A stretch of 25,998 nt of DNA, taken from a virus. Below, in pieces: positions 17,417-23,146 of the stretch. The stretch covers positions 1-25,998 of the IMG/VR virus record IMGVR_UViG_3300022221_000024; one strand, given 5' to 3'. Within the stretch, counting starts at the first letter, position 1, and every line of letters starts with the position of its first letter. Both the position numbers and the translations under genes were made by a program. The notes beneath the pieces were generated by a model that did not search any database, was not told the origin of the DNA, and worked only from the letters and a program-made list of their open reading frames with translations.

Positions 17417-17869
17417 ATGGACCCTATCACTATAGCTATGGCAAGCTTCACAGCCATCAAAGCTGGTGTGTCAGCAGGTAAAGAGATAACTTCTCTGGCT
17501 AAAGACATAGGTAGTTTGTTTGAAGCTATAGATCAAGCCAAGGATAGTCATGACAAGAAGAGAAGCAGTGTCTTTTCTAGTGCAAATGAAGAAGCCTTGG
17601 ATACCTACGTCAATCGTAAGAAGGCTGAAGACTTAGAGAATAACTTGAGGGAAATAATTATAGCTGCCAGAGGATACTCAGGGTGGCAGGAATTAGTAAC
17701 TCTTAGAAAAGAAGTACGTCTAAGAAAGAAGAAAGAACTAGAAGACAAGAAGAAAAGAAATGCTGAACTGTTCGAGAAGATAGTTCTCTGGGGTGGTATT
17801 ACCTTGATAGCTCTGTTTACCTTTGGCTTTGGTCTTTTGTTTCTTATGTATTACATGGATAAACTCTAA
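17417..17869 (+). CDS. Hypothetical protein with C-terminal TM, 150 aa
   Basis: A 150-aa protein with a small-residue-rich amphipathic N-terminus (DPITIAMASFTAIKAGVSAG, about 2-21), a long charged helical middle with a run of Lys/Glu (about 98-115, RLRKKKELEDKKKRN), and a strongly hydrophobic C-terminal segment at about 122-146 (VLWGGITLIALFTFGFGLLF) that should span the membrane. Proteins with this N-terminus occur near the ends of the late arms of marine podoviruses. Its role is not known; candidates are a holin-like or superinfection/envelope protein. AAGGTG in the end of the preceding gene may serve as its ribosome site. Confidence 0.65.
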   Translation: MDPITIAMASFTAIKAGVSAGKEITSLAKDIGSLFEAIDQAKDSHDKKRSSVFSSANEEALDTYVNRKKAEDLENNLREIIIAARGYSGWQELVTLRKEVRLRKKKELEDKKKRNAELFEKIVLWGGITLIALFTFGFGLLFLMYYMDKL

Positions 17870-17871
17870 CC

Positions 17872-17878
17872 AAAAGGA
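17872..17878 (+). promoter_or_regulatory. Ribosome binding site pointing to a TTG start
   Basis: AAAAGGA ends seven bases before the TTG at 17886 and lies after the stop codon of the preceding gene. It selects TTG rather than the upstream ATG at 17823, which lies inside the preceding gene. Confidence 0.6.
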
Positions 17879-17885
17879 ATGTAAT

Positions 17886-18056
17886 TTGTCAAGTCCTAAA
17901 CCAACTAACCCTGCGTTATGGAATCGTGCAAAGCAAGCGGCACGTAAGAAGTTCAAAGTCTACCCATCAGCTTATGCTAATGCTTGGGCATCCAAGTGGT
18001 ATAAAGAAAAGGGTGGTAAATGGAAAGGCAAAGACAACAGAGTTAGGAAGGCGTAA
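17886..18056 (+). CDS. Small basic protein, 56 aa, with YPSAYAN motif
   Basis: The frame also reaches upstream to an ATG at 17823, but that part lies inside the membrane-protein gene; the ribosome site at 17872-17878 and the protein pattern favour the TTG at 17886. The product begins SSPKPTNPALWNRAKQAARK and continues with KFKVYPSAYANAWASKWYK and KGGKWKG. This short Lys/Trp/Tyr-rich type, with YPSAYAN, is one I recognise from many phages; its function is unknown. It is very basic with no acidic cluster, consistent with nucleic-acid binding, but that is inference. Its stop overlaps the next start (TAATG). Confidence 0.75.
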   Translation: MSSPKPTNPALWNRAKQAARKKFKVYPSAYANAWASKWYKEKGGKWKGKDNRVRKA

Positions 18057-18286
18057 TGGCTAAGGGTGGTCTAGGTAAATGGTTCGGTGAGCAATGGGTT
18101 GACGTTAAGACAGGTAAACCCTGCGGTAGAAAGTCAGCCAAGAAAAGTAAACGGCCCTACCCTGCCTGTAGACCTAAGTCTGTAGCTGGTAGTATCAGCA
18201 AGTCAGAGGCAAAGAAAAAGACAGGACCGAAAAGAGTTAAGTGGTCAACGACAGCATCAGGTAAGAAAAGGAAGGGGGGCAAGTAG
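18056..18286 (+). CDS. Small basic protein, 76 aa, last late gene
   Basis: A 76-aa protein beginning AKGGLGKWFGEQWVDVKTG and continuing with CGRKSAKKSKRPYPACRPKS and a C-terminal Lys/Arg/Gly-rich tail. The GLGKWFGEQWVD start followed by a cysteine/lysine-rich body is a pattern I recognise from phages of aquatic bacteria and from some other viruses; no function is known to me. Two cysteines flank the PYPAC segment. An AGGAAGG ribosome site lies in the end of the preceding gene. Its stop codon TAG (18284-18286) sits in the loop of the convergent terminator, so the gene fills the arm to its last base. Confidence 0.75.
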   Translation: MAKGGLGKWFGEQWVDVKTGKPCGRKSAKKSKRPYPACRPKSVAGSISKSEAKKKTGPKRVKWSTTASGKKRKGGK

Positions 18287-18296
18287 CCCCTCTTTT
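18272..18296. terminator. Bidirectional terminator between convergent arms
   Basis: A nine-pair stem (18272-18280 with 18286-18294, one G-U pair) with the loop AAGTA is followed by T-rich sequence on the + strand. Read on the - strand the same stem is followed by CTTTTC a few bases later. It lies exactly where the two transcription arms meet and includes the + strand stop codon in its loop and the edge of the - strand stop codon (18295-18297). Confidence 0.8.
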
Positions 18297-18480
18297 ACGT
18301 TTCAGTGCCCCAATCATAGCAGGTGTAATCCTTTACTAACCAACCACGATCTTCTATAAGTTTAATCCCTACACCTATACTGTCTATGCAGTCATCTGCT
18401 GTCTGATACATTTCAGGACCAGTAAATGTTTTACAAATCCCGTTATCTATATGACAGGCTAATATCAAAGCTGCTAACAT
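18295..18480 (-). CDS. Small four-cysteine protein, 61 aa
   Basis: A 61-aa protein with a short hydrophobic start (MLAALILACHIDNGICKTF) and four cysteines (C9, C16, C31, C54), then GVGIKLIEDRGWLVKDYTCY. The pattern of a short hydrophobic start, ACH, CKTF and a later C occurs in small proteins of many marine phages; the function is unknown. The hydrophobic stretch is too short and lacks a basic n-region for a sure signal peptide. If exported, the cysteines could pair in the periplasm. It starts in a TAATG overlap with the DUF3310 gene and is the last gene of the replication arm. Confidence 0.7.
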   Translation of the reverse strand: MLAALILACHIDNGICKTFTGPEMYQTADDCIDSIGVGIKLIEDRGWLVKDYTCYDWGTET

Positions 18481-18740
18481 TAACTCTTCCCTTCCATTTC
18501 AGTTATAAGTTTGTCTAAGTACCAACGTGCTTTCTTTAGATCCTCAACAGGGTTACCTTTGTATCTAAACCTGTGTAAGTACTTCTTAGTATTGCCTTCT
18601 AGGTAGCCCATGAACATAGTAGCTTCCATGTTATCCTTCATGTAATCAATGCATTCGATTGACCCATCCCCGTAGTGTGGTGGGTTGTTTACGTTATCTG
18701 TTTCAGGTATATCCAATTTACTTAAATCCCATTTAGCCAT
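18480..18740 (-). CDS. DUF3310 family protein
   Basis: An 86-aa protein with the full DUF3310 pattern: VNNPPHYGDGSIECIDYM (about 17-34), GYLEGNTKKYLHRFRYKGN (about 45-63), and DLKKARWYLDKLI (about 67-79). This family is common in phages and is found in T7 gp1.7, a protein with nucleoside monophosphate kinase activity that underlies dideoxythymidine sensitivity; whether the short stand-alone form has that activity is not known. A GAGGAT ribosome site precedes the ATG. Location in a nucleotide-metabolism arm fits a link to nucleotide pools. Confidence 0.9.
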   Translation of the reverse strand: MAKWDLSKLDIPETDNVNNPPHYGDGSIECIDYMKDNMEATMFMGYLEGNTKKYLHRFRYKGNPVEDLKKARWYLDKLITEMEGKS

Positions 18741-18750
18741 TTGTTTATCC

Positions 18751-19200
18751 TCAAGGAACTGTGATTAGTTCAGCTTCTGTAAAAGGAATATGAAAGAACA
18801 ACTCACCCTTGCGAATATACCTACCCTTAGCAGGTAACACACAGTCCTTTGTCAGTAGAGTATCCTTGATACGCCAGACTTTCTTTAAGTCAGACCGAAA
18901 GACATAGAAGTTTAGGACACCATTCTGTGTACCAAGTTTATCTAGTAGTCTTTGTTTACGTTCAGGGATACGAATCTCTTTCCACTCTAAGGGCCAATCT
19001 TCTTTCCATCCTGTCTTAACTTCAGCTTCATTGAAGTATGTGTACTCTCCTTTCTGAGACACAACGTCAACACTATAGTTCTCTTCGTTGTTGACAATCT
19101 GATGCCCCTTAGATTCTAAAAGGGACACCAGTGCCAGCCTTGCAGGTGCATCATACGCTTCATACAATGCCCTGCTAAACTGTTTTCTTACAGCAACCAT
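18751..19200 (-). CDS. PD-(D/E)XK nuclease-like protein
   Basis: A 149-aa protein with an N-terminal helix region, then a possible PD-(D/E)XK core: D45 in NYSVDVV, and E60-V61-K62 in FNEAEVKTGW. A strand with FYVFRSDLKKVWRI (about 98-111) and a basic GRYIRKGELFFHIP segment follow. This is the arrangement of restriction-endonuclease-fold enzymes that bind and cut DNA or recognise branched DNA, but the match is a short motif only. The ATG overlaps the stop of the 21-residue peptide upstream (TAATG) and lacks a clear ribosome site of its own, so translation may depend on that peptide. Alternative: a non-catalytic DNA-binding protein. Confidence 0.5.
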   Translation of the reverse strand: MVAVRKQFSRALYEAYDAPARLALVSLLESKGHQIVNNEENYSVDVVSQKGEYTYFNEAEVKTGWKEDWPLEWKEIRIPERKQRLLDKLGTQNGVLNFYVFRSDLKKVWRIKDTLLTKDCVLPAKGRYIRKGELFFHIPFTEAELITVP

Positions 19201-19265
19201 TAGAGTAAGATTTCTAAGGCTGCTATCACGGTAACGATTACGGCGTAAACTTCTAGTCCTGTCAT
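19200..19265 (-). CDS. Putative 21-aa membrane micropeptide
   Basis: A 21-codon frame too short for usual gene finders. It begins MTGLEVYAVIVTVIAALEI and ends with two further leucines, so almost the whole peptide is one hydrophobic helix long enough to span a membrane. The ribosome site AAGGA (19273-19277) lies seven bases before its ATG. The ATG comes one base after the stop of the upstream gene, and its own TAA overlaps the ATG of the next gene (TAATG). It fills what would otherwise be the only unused gap in this stretch. Function unknown; it may act in the host membrane or merely couple translation. Confidence 0.55.
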   Translation of the reverse strand: MTGLEVYAVIVTVIAALEILL

Positions 19266-19266
19266 G

Positions 19267-19464
19267 TTAAGATCCTTCTTTAGCTTCTAGTGAAATTCTT
19301 AGTTTATTTACGATGGCCTCATTAGCTGCTTGTAAACTATTTGATTGATAGTTTAACTGCATCTGTATATTATTGTTGTATTGAATCTCCTGTAATAGTT
19401 TATGTTGGTCTTCTGTAAAGTCTTCTGTCTCATATTCTTTTTCATCTAAGGTCATAGTAACCAT
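19267..19464 (-). CDS. Small helical protein, 65 aa
   Basis: A 65-aa protein beginning MVTMTLDEKEYETEDFTEDQ, followed by a Gln/Asn-rich helix, LLQEIQYNNNIQMQLNYQSN, and a second helix. The pattern (a short beta hairpin TLDEKEYETEDF, then a helical hairpin) resembles a family of short phage and bacterial proteins that I believe is DUF6447; its function is unknown. An AAGGAG ribosome site six bases before the ATG overlaps the stop codon of the RNR gene, so the two are tightly linked. Confidence 0.7.
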   Translation of the reverse strand: MVTMTLDEKEYETEDFTEDQHKLLQEIQYNNNIQMQLNYQSNSLQAANEAIVNKLRISLEAKEGS

Positions 19465-19474
19465 ATCTAACTCC

Positions 19475-21376
19475 TTATGTTATGTCAACCATTTCACAGA
19501 CATCACCCGTACATGCCATAGTCTGACTACCCGCAGTGTTATCTTGTTTCTCATACTCTTTTAGTTTGAAGAAGTCAACAGCTTTTGGCATCTGACTTAA
19601 ACTTTCTTCGTACTGTTCCTTAGTTATCTCTTGGTAAGGTGCTTGTTGGTAGGTGTGTTCGTTGTAAGGCAAGAAAGATACCCCTGACATTTCATCGAAG
19701 TGTTTATAGACAAAGGCTCCTACCTCAAACCATTCGTCTGACCTCACATTAATAGTAACAGAGGGCTTGTGCTCACACCAGTGTCGTTGATACATAAGCC
19801 AAGTCTCTAGCTGTTCAATAGCTGTCATATCCTCTGTGACAACAGCACCTGAGGGTGACTTGACAGGGAAGGAGAAGACAGTTGTTTGGTCTGGCTTCAT
19901 GACACAAGGCTCGTTAGGGATACCTTGGTCAGCCATGAACTGTGTTAGTGGATCTTTGTTGTCACCCCTGACTGTTCTAATGTAGTAGTTAGAATGACGG
20001 GCATGTATTCCAGAGGCTGAGTCAACGAGTTGGCTGACCGTTCCTGAGGGTTTGACACAAGTAATAGCAGCAGAGGGGTTGATACCAAGACGCTTAGACA
20101 AATCAATGTTTGTTTCAACTGCAACCTCTCGTAGTTTTTCAAGTGTCTTAGACAACCCGTGGTTCTGTGTTGTTGTCAGAGTGTTGTCCATTATCCCCGT
20201 AAGGGACACTCCAAGCAGACGTTCATCTTCTGTGTTTCTTTGCCACACTTTTCGCAGGTATGGAAATTTAGTGTAGGTGGACTGAATGGTTCCCAGAATA
20301 CTTGCCATACGGACTTTGCGTTCAAGATCATCATAAGAGTCTGTGGCACGGATAACAACTTCCGTAAGATTACAGAACTGATACGGACGCAGGATGATTT
20401 CGCTGCAAGGATTGGTTCCGAAATCCCATTCAGAATCACGCCGCCCATACTTAGCAGCTTGTTTCTTAGATGCCTCACGATTAAATACTCCTCTTTCACC
20501 TGATCCAGATTCCACAAGCGACATCCACTCACGCATAAACGACAAACTGTCAGGCTTCTCTGAGTATGCTACTGAGTTATTAGCCAAGGCACGTTGAGGA
20601 TTGTTCTCCCACCATGCACCTGACTTAGCATGACGCATACGATCATCTGACAGGTTAGACAAAGAGATCATAGCTGATCGACGTACACCACCAACGACAA
20701 CAACCTCACCTATCTTACACATAATGTCATGGCACTCAAGACTAGACAGCTTTCTACCCTGAGAATCCTTGAAGATCTTAACGACAAAGTTAAATAGATC
20801 GATTAAGGGTGCAGGTCCACTAGCTCTACCACCAAATGTTTTAAGTCTAGCGCCAGCAGGACGTACCTTTGACACATCCCATTGAGGGATCTCACCAGCC
20901 CAGAGGAGAGCAAGCACTTGACGGAAAGCTTTAGCCCAACCTTCTTTACTATCCTTAACGACGATTGTGGTATCACTGTTAAACAGTTCGGGAACTTCTG
21001 GGAGTTTACTTATGAACTGACGTTCAACACTGAACCCGACACCTGTACCACACAAGAGGATGAACATAGCTTCATCGAAGGATTTAGGATCATCTACGGG
21101 TAGATAAGAACAGTTATACCCTGAGGTATTATCACGTTCTAAAGCTGGACCCGCTGTCATCATAGCTCTCATGGATGGCATGATCTCTAGAGACAGGATA
21201 GCATTGCGTAACTGATTGACGTAGCTGTCATTCCCAAGGACAGGACGAACAACCTTATCCATGTACCGTTCTACTGTCTCGTCCCAAGTCTCACGGCGTC
21301 CTTCTTTCTCCAACCATCTAGCATAACGAGACGTGTGAATAAAAGCTTGATAATCTGTTGGTAGGTAGTTACTCAT
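19475..21376 (-). CDS. nrdJ: Class II (B12-dependent) ribonucleotide reductase
   Basis: A 633-aa enzyme that reduces ribonucleotides to deoxyribonucleotides, using adenosylcobalamin to start the radical. Visible landmarks are the first-half-site cysteine C89 in SGYNCSYLPV, the LLCGTGVGFSVER segment, the active-site loop NPCSE at 322-326 with radical-site C324, C335 in QFCNLTEV, the CVKPSGTVSQL loop, and the C-terminal redox pair C622-x4-C627 (ACTGDVC). This layout and length match the monomeric class II type (Lactobacillus RTPR). No class I small subunit or class III activase is visible in this window. It supplies dNTPs for phage replication, next to MazG-like and ThyX genes, and depends on cobalamin from the host. 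Its ATG overlaps the DUF1127 gene by eight bases. Confidence 0.93.
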   Translation of the reverse strand: MSNYLPTDYQAFIHTSRYARWLEKEGRRETWDETVERYMDKVVRPVLGNDSYVNQLRNAILSLEIMPSMRAMMTAGPALERDNTSGYNCSYLPVDDPKSFDEAMFILLCGTGVGFSVERQFISKLPEVPELFNSDTTIVVKDSKEGWAKAFRQVLALLWAGEIPQWDVSKVRPAGARLKTFGGRASGPAPLIDLFNFVVKIFKDSQGRKLSSLECHDIMCKIGEVVVVGGVRRSAMISLSNLSDDRMRHAKSGAWWENNPQRALANNSVAYSEKPDSLSFMREWMSLVESGSGERGVFNREASKKQAAKYGRRDSEWDFGTNPCSEIILRPYQFCNLTEVVIRATDSYDDLERKVRMASILGTIQSTYTKFPYLRKVWQRNTEDERLLGVSLTGIMDNTLTTTQNHGLSKTLEKLREVAVETNIDLSKRLGINPSAAITCVKPSGTVSQLVDSASGIHARHSNYYIRTVRGDNKDPLTQFMADQGIPNEPCVMKPDQTTVFSFPVKSPSGAVVTEDMTAIEQLETWLMYQRHWCEHKPSVTINVRSDEWFEVGAFVYKHFDEMSGVSFLPYNEHTYQQAPYQEITKEQYEESLSQMPKAVDFFKLKEYEKQDNTAGSQTMACTGDVCEMVDIT

Positions 21377-21554
21377 CCTTACCTCTTCCTCTCATTGTTT
21401 TGTCTTCTTCTAACCAGATCATTCGATCTATGTCAGCCCTGACAATGCCTATATCTTTTAACTCTTTGTCTGTCAACTGATTTAATTGTTTGATTGCTAG
21501 TCTATGTGAACGCCAAGTTGCAAGGTAATTAATGTATCGCCAGAACCATGTCAT
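21369..21554 (-). CDS. DUF1127 protein
   Basis: A 61-aa protein with the DUF1127 signature: WRSHRLAIKQLNQLTDKELK (about 14-33) followed by DIGIVRADIDRMI (about 34-46), then a charged tail. DUF1127 proteins are small basic proteins abundant in alphaproteobacteria; studied members affect RNA turnover and small-RNA maturation (CcaF1 of Rhodobacter sphaeroides) and phosphate or stress responses. A phage copy may redirect host RNA metabolism or regulation; that is inference. The start overlaps the MazG-like stop (ATGA), so it is translated with that gene. Its presence supports an alphaproteobacterial host. The aromatic start (MTWFWRYINYLATW) may be a short amphipathic helix. Confidence 0.85.
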   Translation of the reverse strand: MTWFWRYINYLATWRSHRLAIKQLNQLTDKELKDIGIVRADIDRMIWLEEDKTMRGRGKDE

Positions 21555-21931
21555 CTGTTGTCACCTGACCCAGCGAGGGTTCCTCTTTCCATACGTCCTT
21601 GTAACTTCTGCAAGTTCTCAGCAGCAACATCTGCCATGTCAACATTCAAGTCACGGCACAATGCAGCTAAGTACCACAGACAATCACCTAACTCAGCAAC
21701 TATAGAATTGTGATCTAACTCACCATCCCTGATAATCTTCTTAACCTTGTTGGCTACCTCTCCAGCTTCAGCAGCTAGACCTAAGGCTGGGTACACAATC
21801 TGGTACTCTTGTTTATAGATTGCTGTCTGTGCAGCCTCATCCATATAATAATTAAAACCCATATCTTCCTCTTCATCTTCAAACCAAAAGTCTAAATCAG
21901 GATCGTTAGTCACTCTTCCCATTCTGCCCAT
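21551..21931 (-). CDS. MazG-like nucleotide pyrophosphohydrolase
   Basis: A 126-aa protein with the all-alpha NTP pyrophosphohydrolase pattern: GLAAEAGEVANKVKK with E55 and E58, and AELGDCLWYLAALC with E80 and D83, the four usual magnesium ligands. Enzymes of this type split (d)NTPs to NMP and pyrophosphate; phage copies are proposed to clean or recycle nucleotide pools. Residues 1-23 are an acidic extension; an internal ATG at 21862 (M24) with AGAGGAAG just upstream would give a more typical N-terminus (MGFNYYMDEAAQTAIY) and may be the true start. The longer form overlaps the preceding gene by 22 bases. Confidence 0.88.
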   Translation of the reverse strand: MGRMGRVTNDPDLDFWFEDEEEDMGFNYYMDEAAQTAIYKQEYQIVYPALGLAAEAGEVANKVKKIIRDGELDHNSIVAELGDCLWYLAALCRDLNVDMADVAAENLQKLQGRMERGTLAGSGDNR

Positions 21932-22095
21932 GTCCTTTCTTCATTGGATACGTCTATATATTTATTAGGATCGATCAAGCCTTCTTCGACTAACAACTTT
22001 ATCACATGCCTTATAGATATATCGTTCTCTTCTAACAGCCAAATCAAATCAAAATCTTCAGCCAAGGTATCAAGTTTACTCTCATAGTCAAACAT
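21910..22095 (-). CDS. Hypothetical acidic protein, 61 aa
   Basis: A small acidic protein with a helical pattern, IWLLEENDISIRHVIKLLVE then EGLIDPNKYID, a type I recognise as a short conserved phage protein of unknown role. The frame also opens at a TTG (22101) that overlaps the endonuclease stop, but an AAGG eight bases before the ATG at 22095 makes that ATG the better start. The C-terminus (ERTWAEWEE) is strongly acidic. It lies between endonuclease I and MazG-like in the same operon. Confidence 0.7.
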   Translation of the reverse strand: MFDYESKLDTLAEDFDLIWLLEENDISIRHVIKLLVEEGLIDPNKYIDVSNEERTWAEWEE

Positions 22096-22097
22096 TG

Positions 22098-22466
22098 TCA
22101 AGACCTTTTCTCCTTAATCCACTCAATTGGAATGGTTTCTTTTGCATATAAGAAGTTGTGTCTGTCGCACCAATCAGCATAGGTAGACTTAGCACCCTTA
22201 GCTAACTTAGCTTTAGGGTTACTGAAGACAAAACGAATGTCGTATTCTGGATGTTGTTCTTTTACCATGAGATGTTTTACCCTGTCAGACGGAATAAACC
22301 TTCCTTTAGTTTCAATTATAATTCCATTAGGTAACACAAAGTCAGGGGTGTACGTTCTAAATCTCATGTCTTGCCATTGAATCTTTAGTGTTTCGTACTT
22401 GAATTTAACTTTGTGTTTCCTTAGATACTGTGCTGTTCTCTTCTCTAGTCCTGATCTGTAACGCAT
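22098..22466 (-). CDS. Endonuclease I (T7 gp3-like Holliday junction resolvase)
   Basis: A 122-aa enzyme that cuts four-way and other branched DNA. In T7 the homologue also helps break down host DNA and trims branches before packaging. The catalytic set is complete: E8 in SGLEKRTA, D42 in YTPDFVLPNGI, and E52-T53-K54 in IIETKGRF, with the same spacing as T7 E20, D55, E65 and K67. Length is close to T7 gp3 (149 aa) but a little shorter. The start overlaps the exonuclease gene by 22 bases with GGGAG eight bases upstream of the ATG. Confidence 0.95.
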   Translation of the reverse strand: MRYRSGLEKRTAQYLRKHKVKFKYETLKIQWQDMRFRTYTPDFVLPNGIIIETKGRFIPSDRVKHLMVKEQHPEYDIRFVFSNPKAKLAKGAKSTYADWCDRHNFLYAKETIPIEWIKEKRS

Positions 22467-23146
22467 TTAGGTGGCTCCCATAGTTGTTCTGGGTAGCGTC
22501 TTAACCACAGAAGCCTAGCATTCTCTATCACTCTGTCCTCTTCACCACCATACTCTCTCAGACATACCTCGTACAGATCTTGTTCTGTCTTGCAGTCAGT
22601 CACCATTCTCTCAGCTTTAGTTGGACCGATACCGTATAGACCTATGATATTATCTGCCCTGTCACCTGTAAGTATTTGTTTGTAAAAGAACTTCAAGCCA
22701 CTAAACTCATCGACAACTTTGAACTCTCTCTTGTTAGGGTTGTAATGTCTGCATGGAATCTGAAGCATGTCTTTGTCAATGGAGACAACGACTGACTCAG
22801 GTCCACCCTCAGTTGCAGCTATAGCTATAAGATCGTCAGCCTCTTCACCCTTAGATACTTCCGCTTCCCAGTTCTTTGACATGTGCTTGCGGATACCTTG
22901 AAGGTGGTGAGGTTTTTCTACGTCCTTCCTGTTACCCTTGTACTCATGGCTGACAGATATGTCATACCGAAAGTTGCCCTTACCTGTAAGATACACCTTG
23001 TACTTTTCTATGTTATACTCAAAGGCTACCGCATCGATAGACATCTGAATGAGATCGTCAACCTTATCTGTGGCGTCAGCTAACTCCTGATCCTCACAGG
23101 AGAATGCTGCACGATAGGCAAAAGGATCTCCATCTATAAGTATCAT
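22445..23146 (-). CDS. 5'-3' exonuclease (FEN/T7 gp6-like)
   Basis: A 233-aa member of the 5'-nuclease family. It begins ILIDGDPFAYRAAF (D5, D7), has the acidic cluster EEADD (101-105), SIDKDMLQI (D124, D126), and TGDRADNIIGLYGIGPTKAE (160-179) with D162 and D165 and the helix-3-turn-helix DNA-binding loop. This is the complete metal-binding pattern. In T7 the equivalent removes RNA primers and degrades host DNA to nucleotides for reuse. The ATG overlaps the thyX stop in an ATGA junction, and its end overlaps endonuclease I, so the two nucleases are made together. Confidence 0.94.
   Translation of the reverse strand: MILIDGDPFAYRAAFSCEDQELADATDKVDDLIQMSIDAVAFEYNIEKYKVYLTGKGNFRYDISVSHEYKGNRKDVEKPHHLQGIRKHMSKNWEAEVSKGEEADDLIAIAATEGGPESVVVSIDKDMLQIPCRHYNPNKREFKVVDEFSGLKFFYKQILTGDRADNIIGLYGIGPTKAERMVTDCKTEQDLYEVCLREYGGEEDRVIENARLLWLRRYPEQLWEPPKCVTDQD

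Noticed and set aside
20159-20532. Two open frames of about 113 codons, one on each strand, inside the RNR gene
   Set aside because: They lie wholly inside a well-supported gene, have no ribosome site or family pattern, and are shadows of its codons.
22096-22101. TTG start overlapping the endonuclease I stop for the small acidic gene
   Set aside because: The ribosome site is only two bases from this TTG but eight from the ATG at 22095, which fits better.
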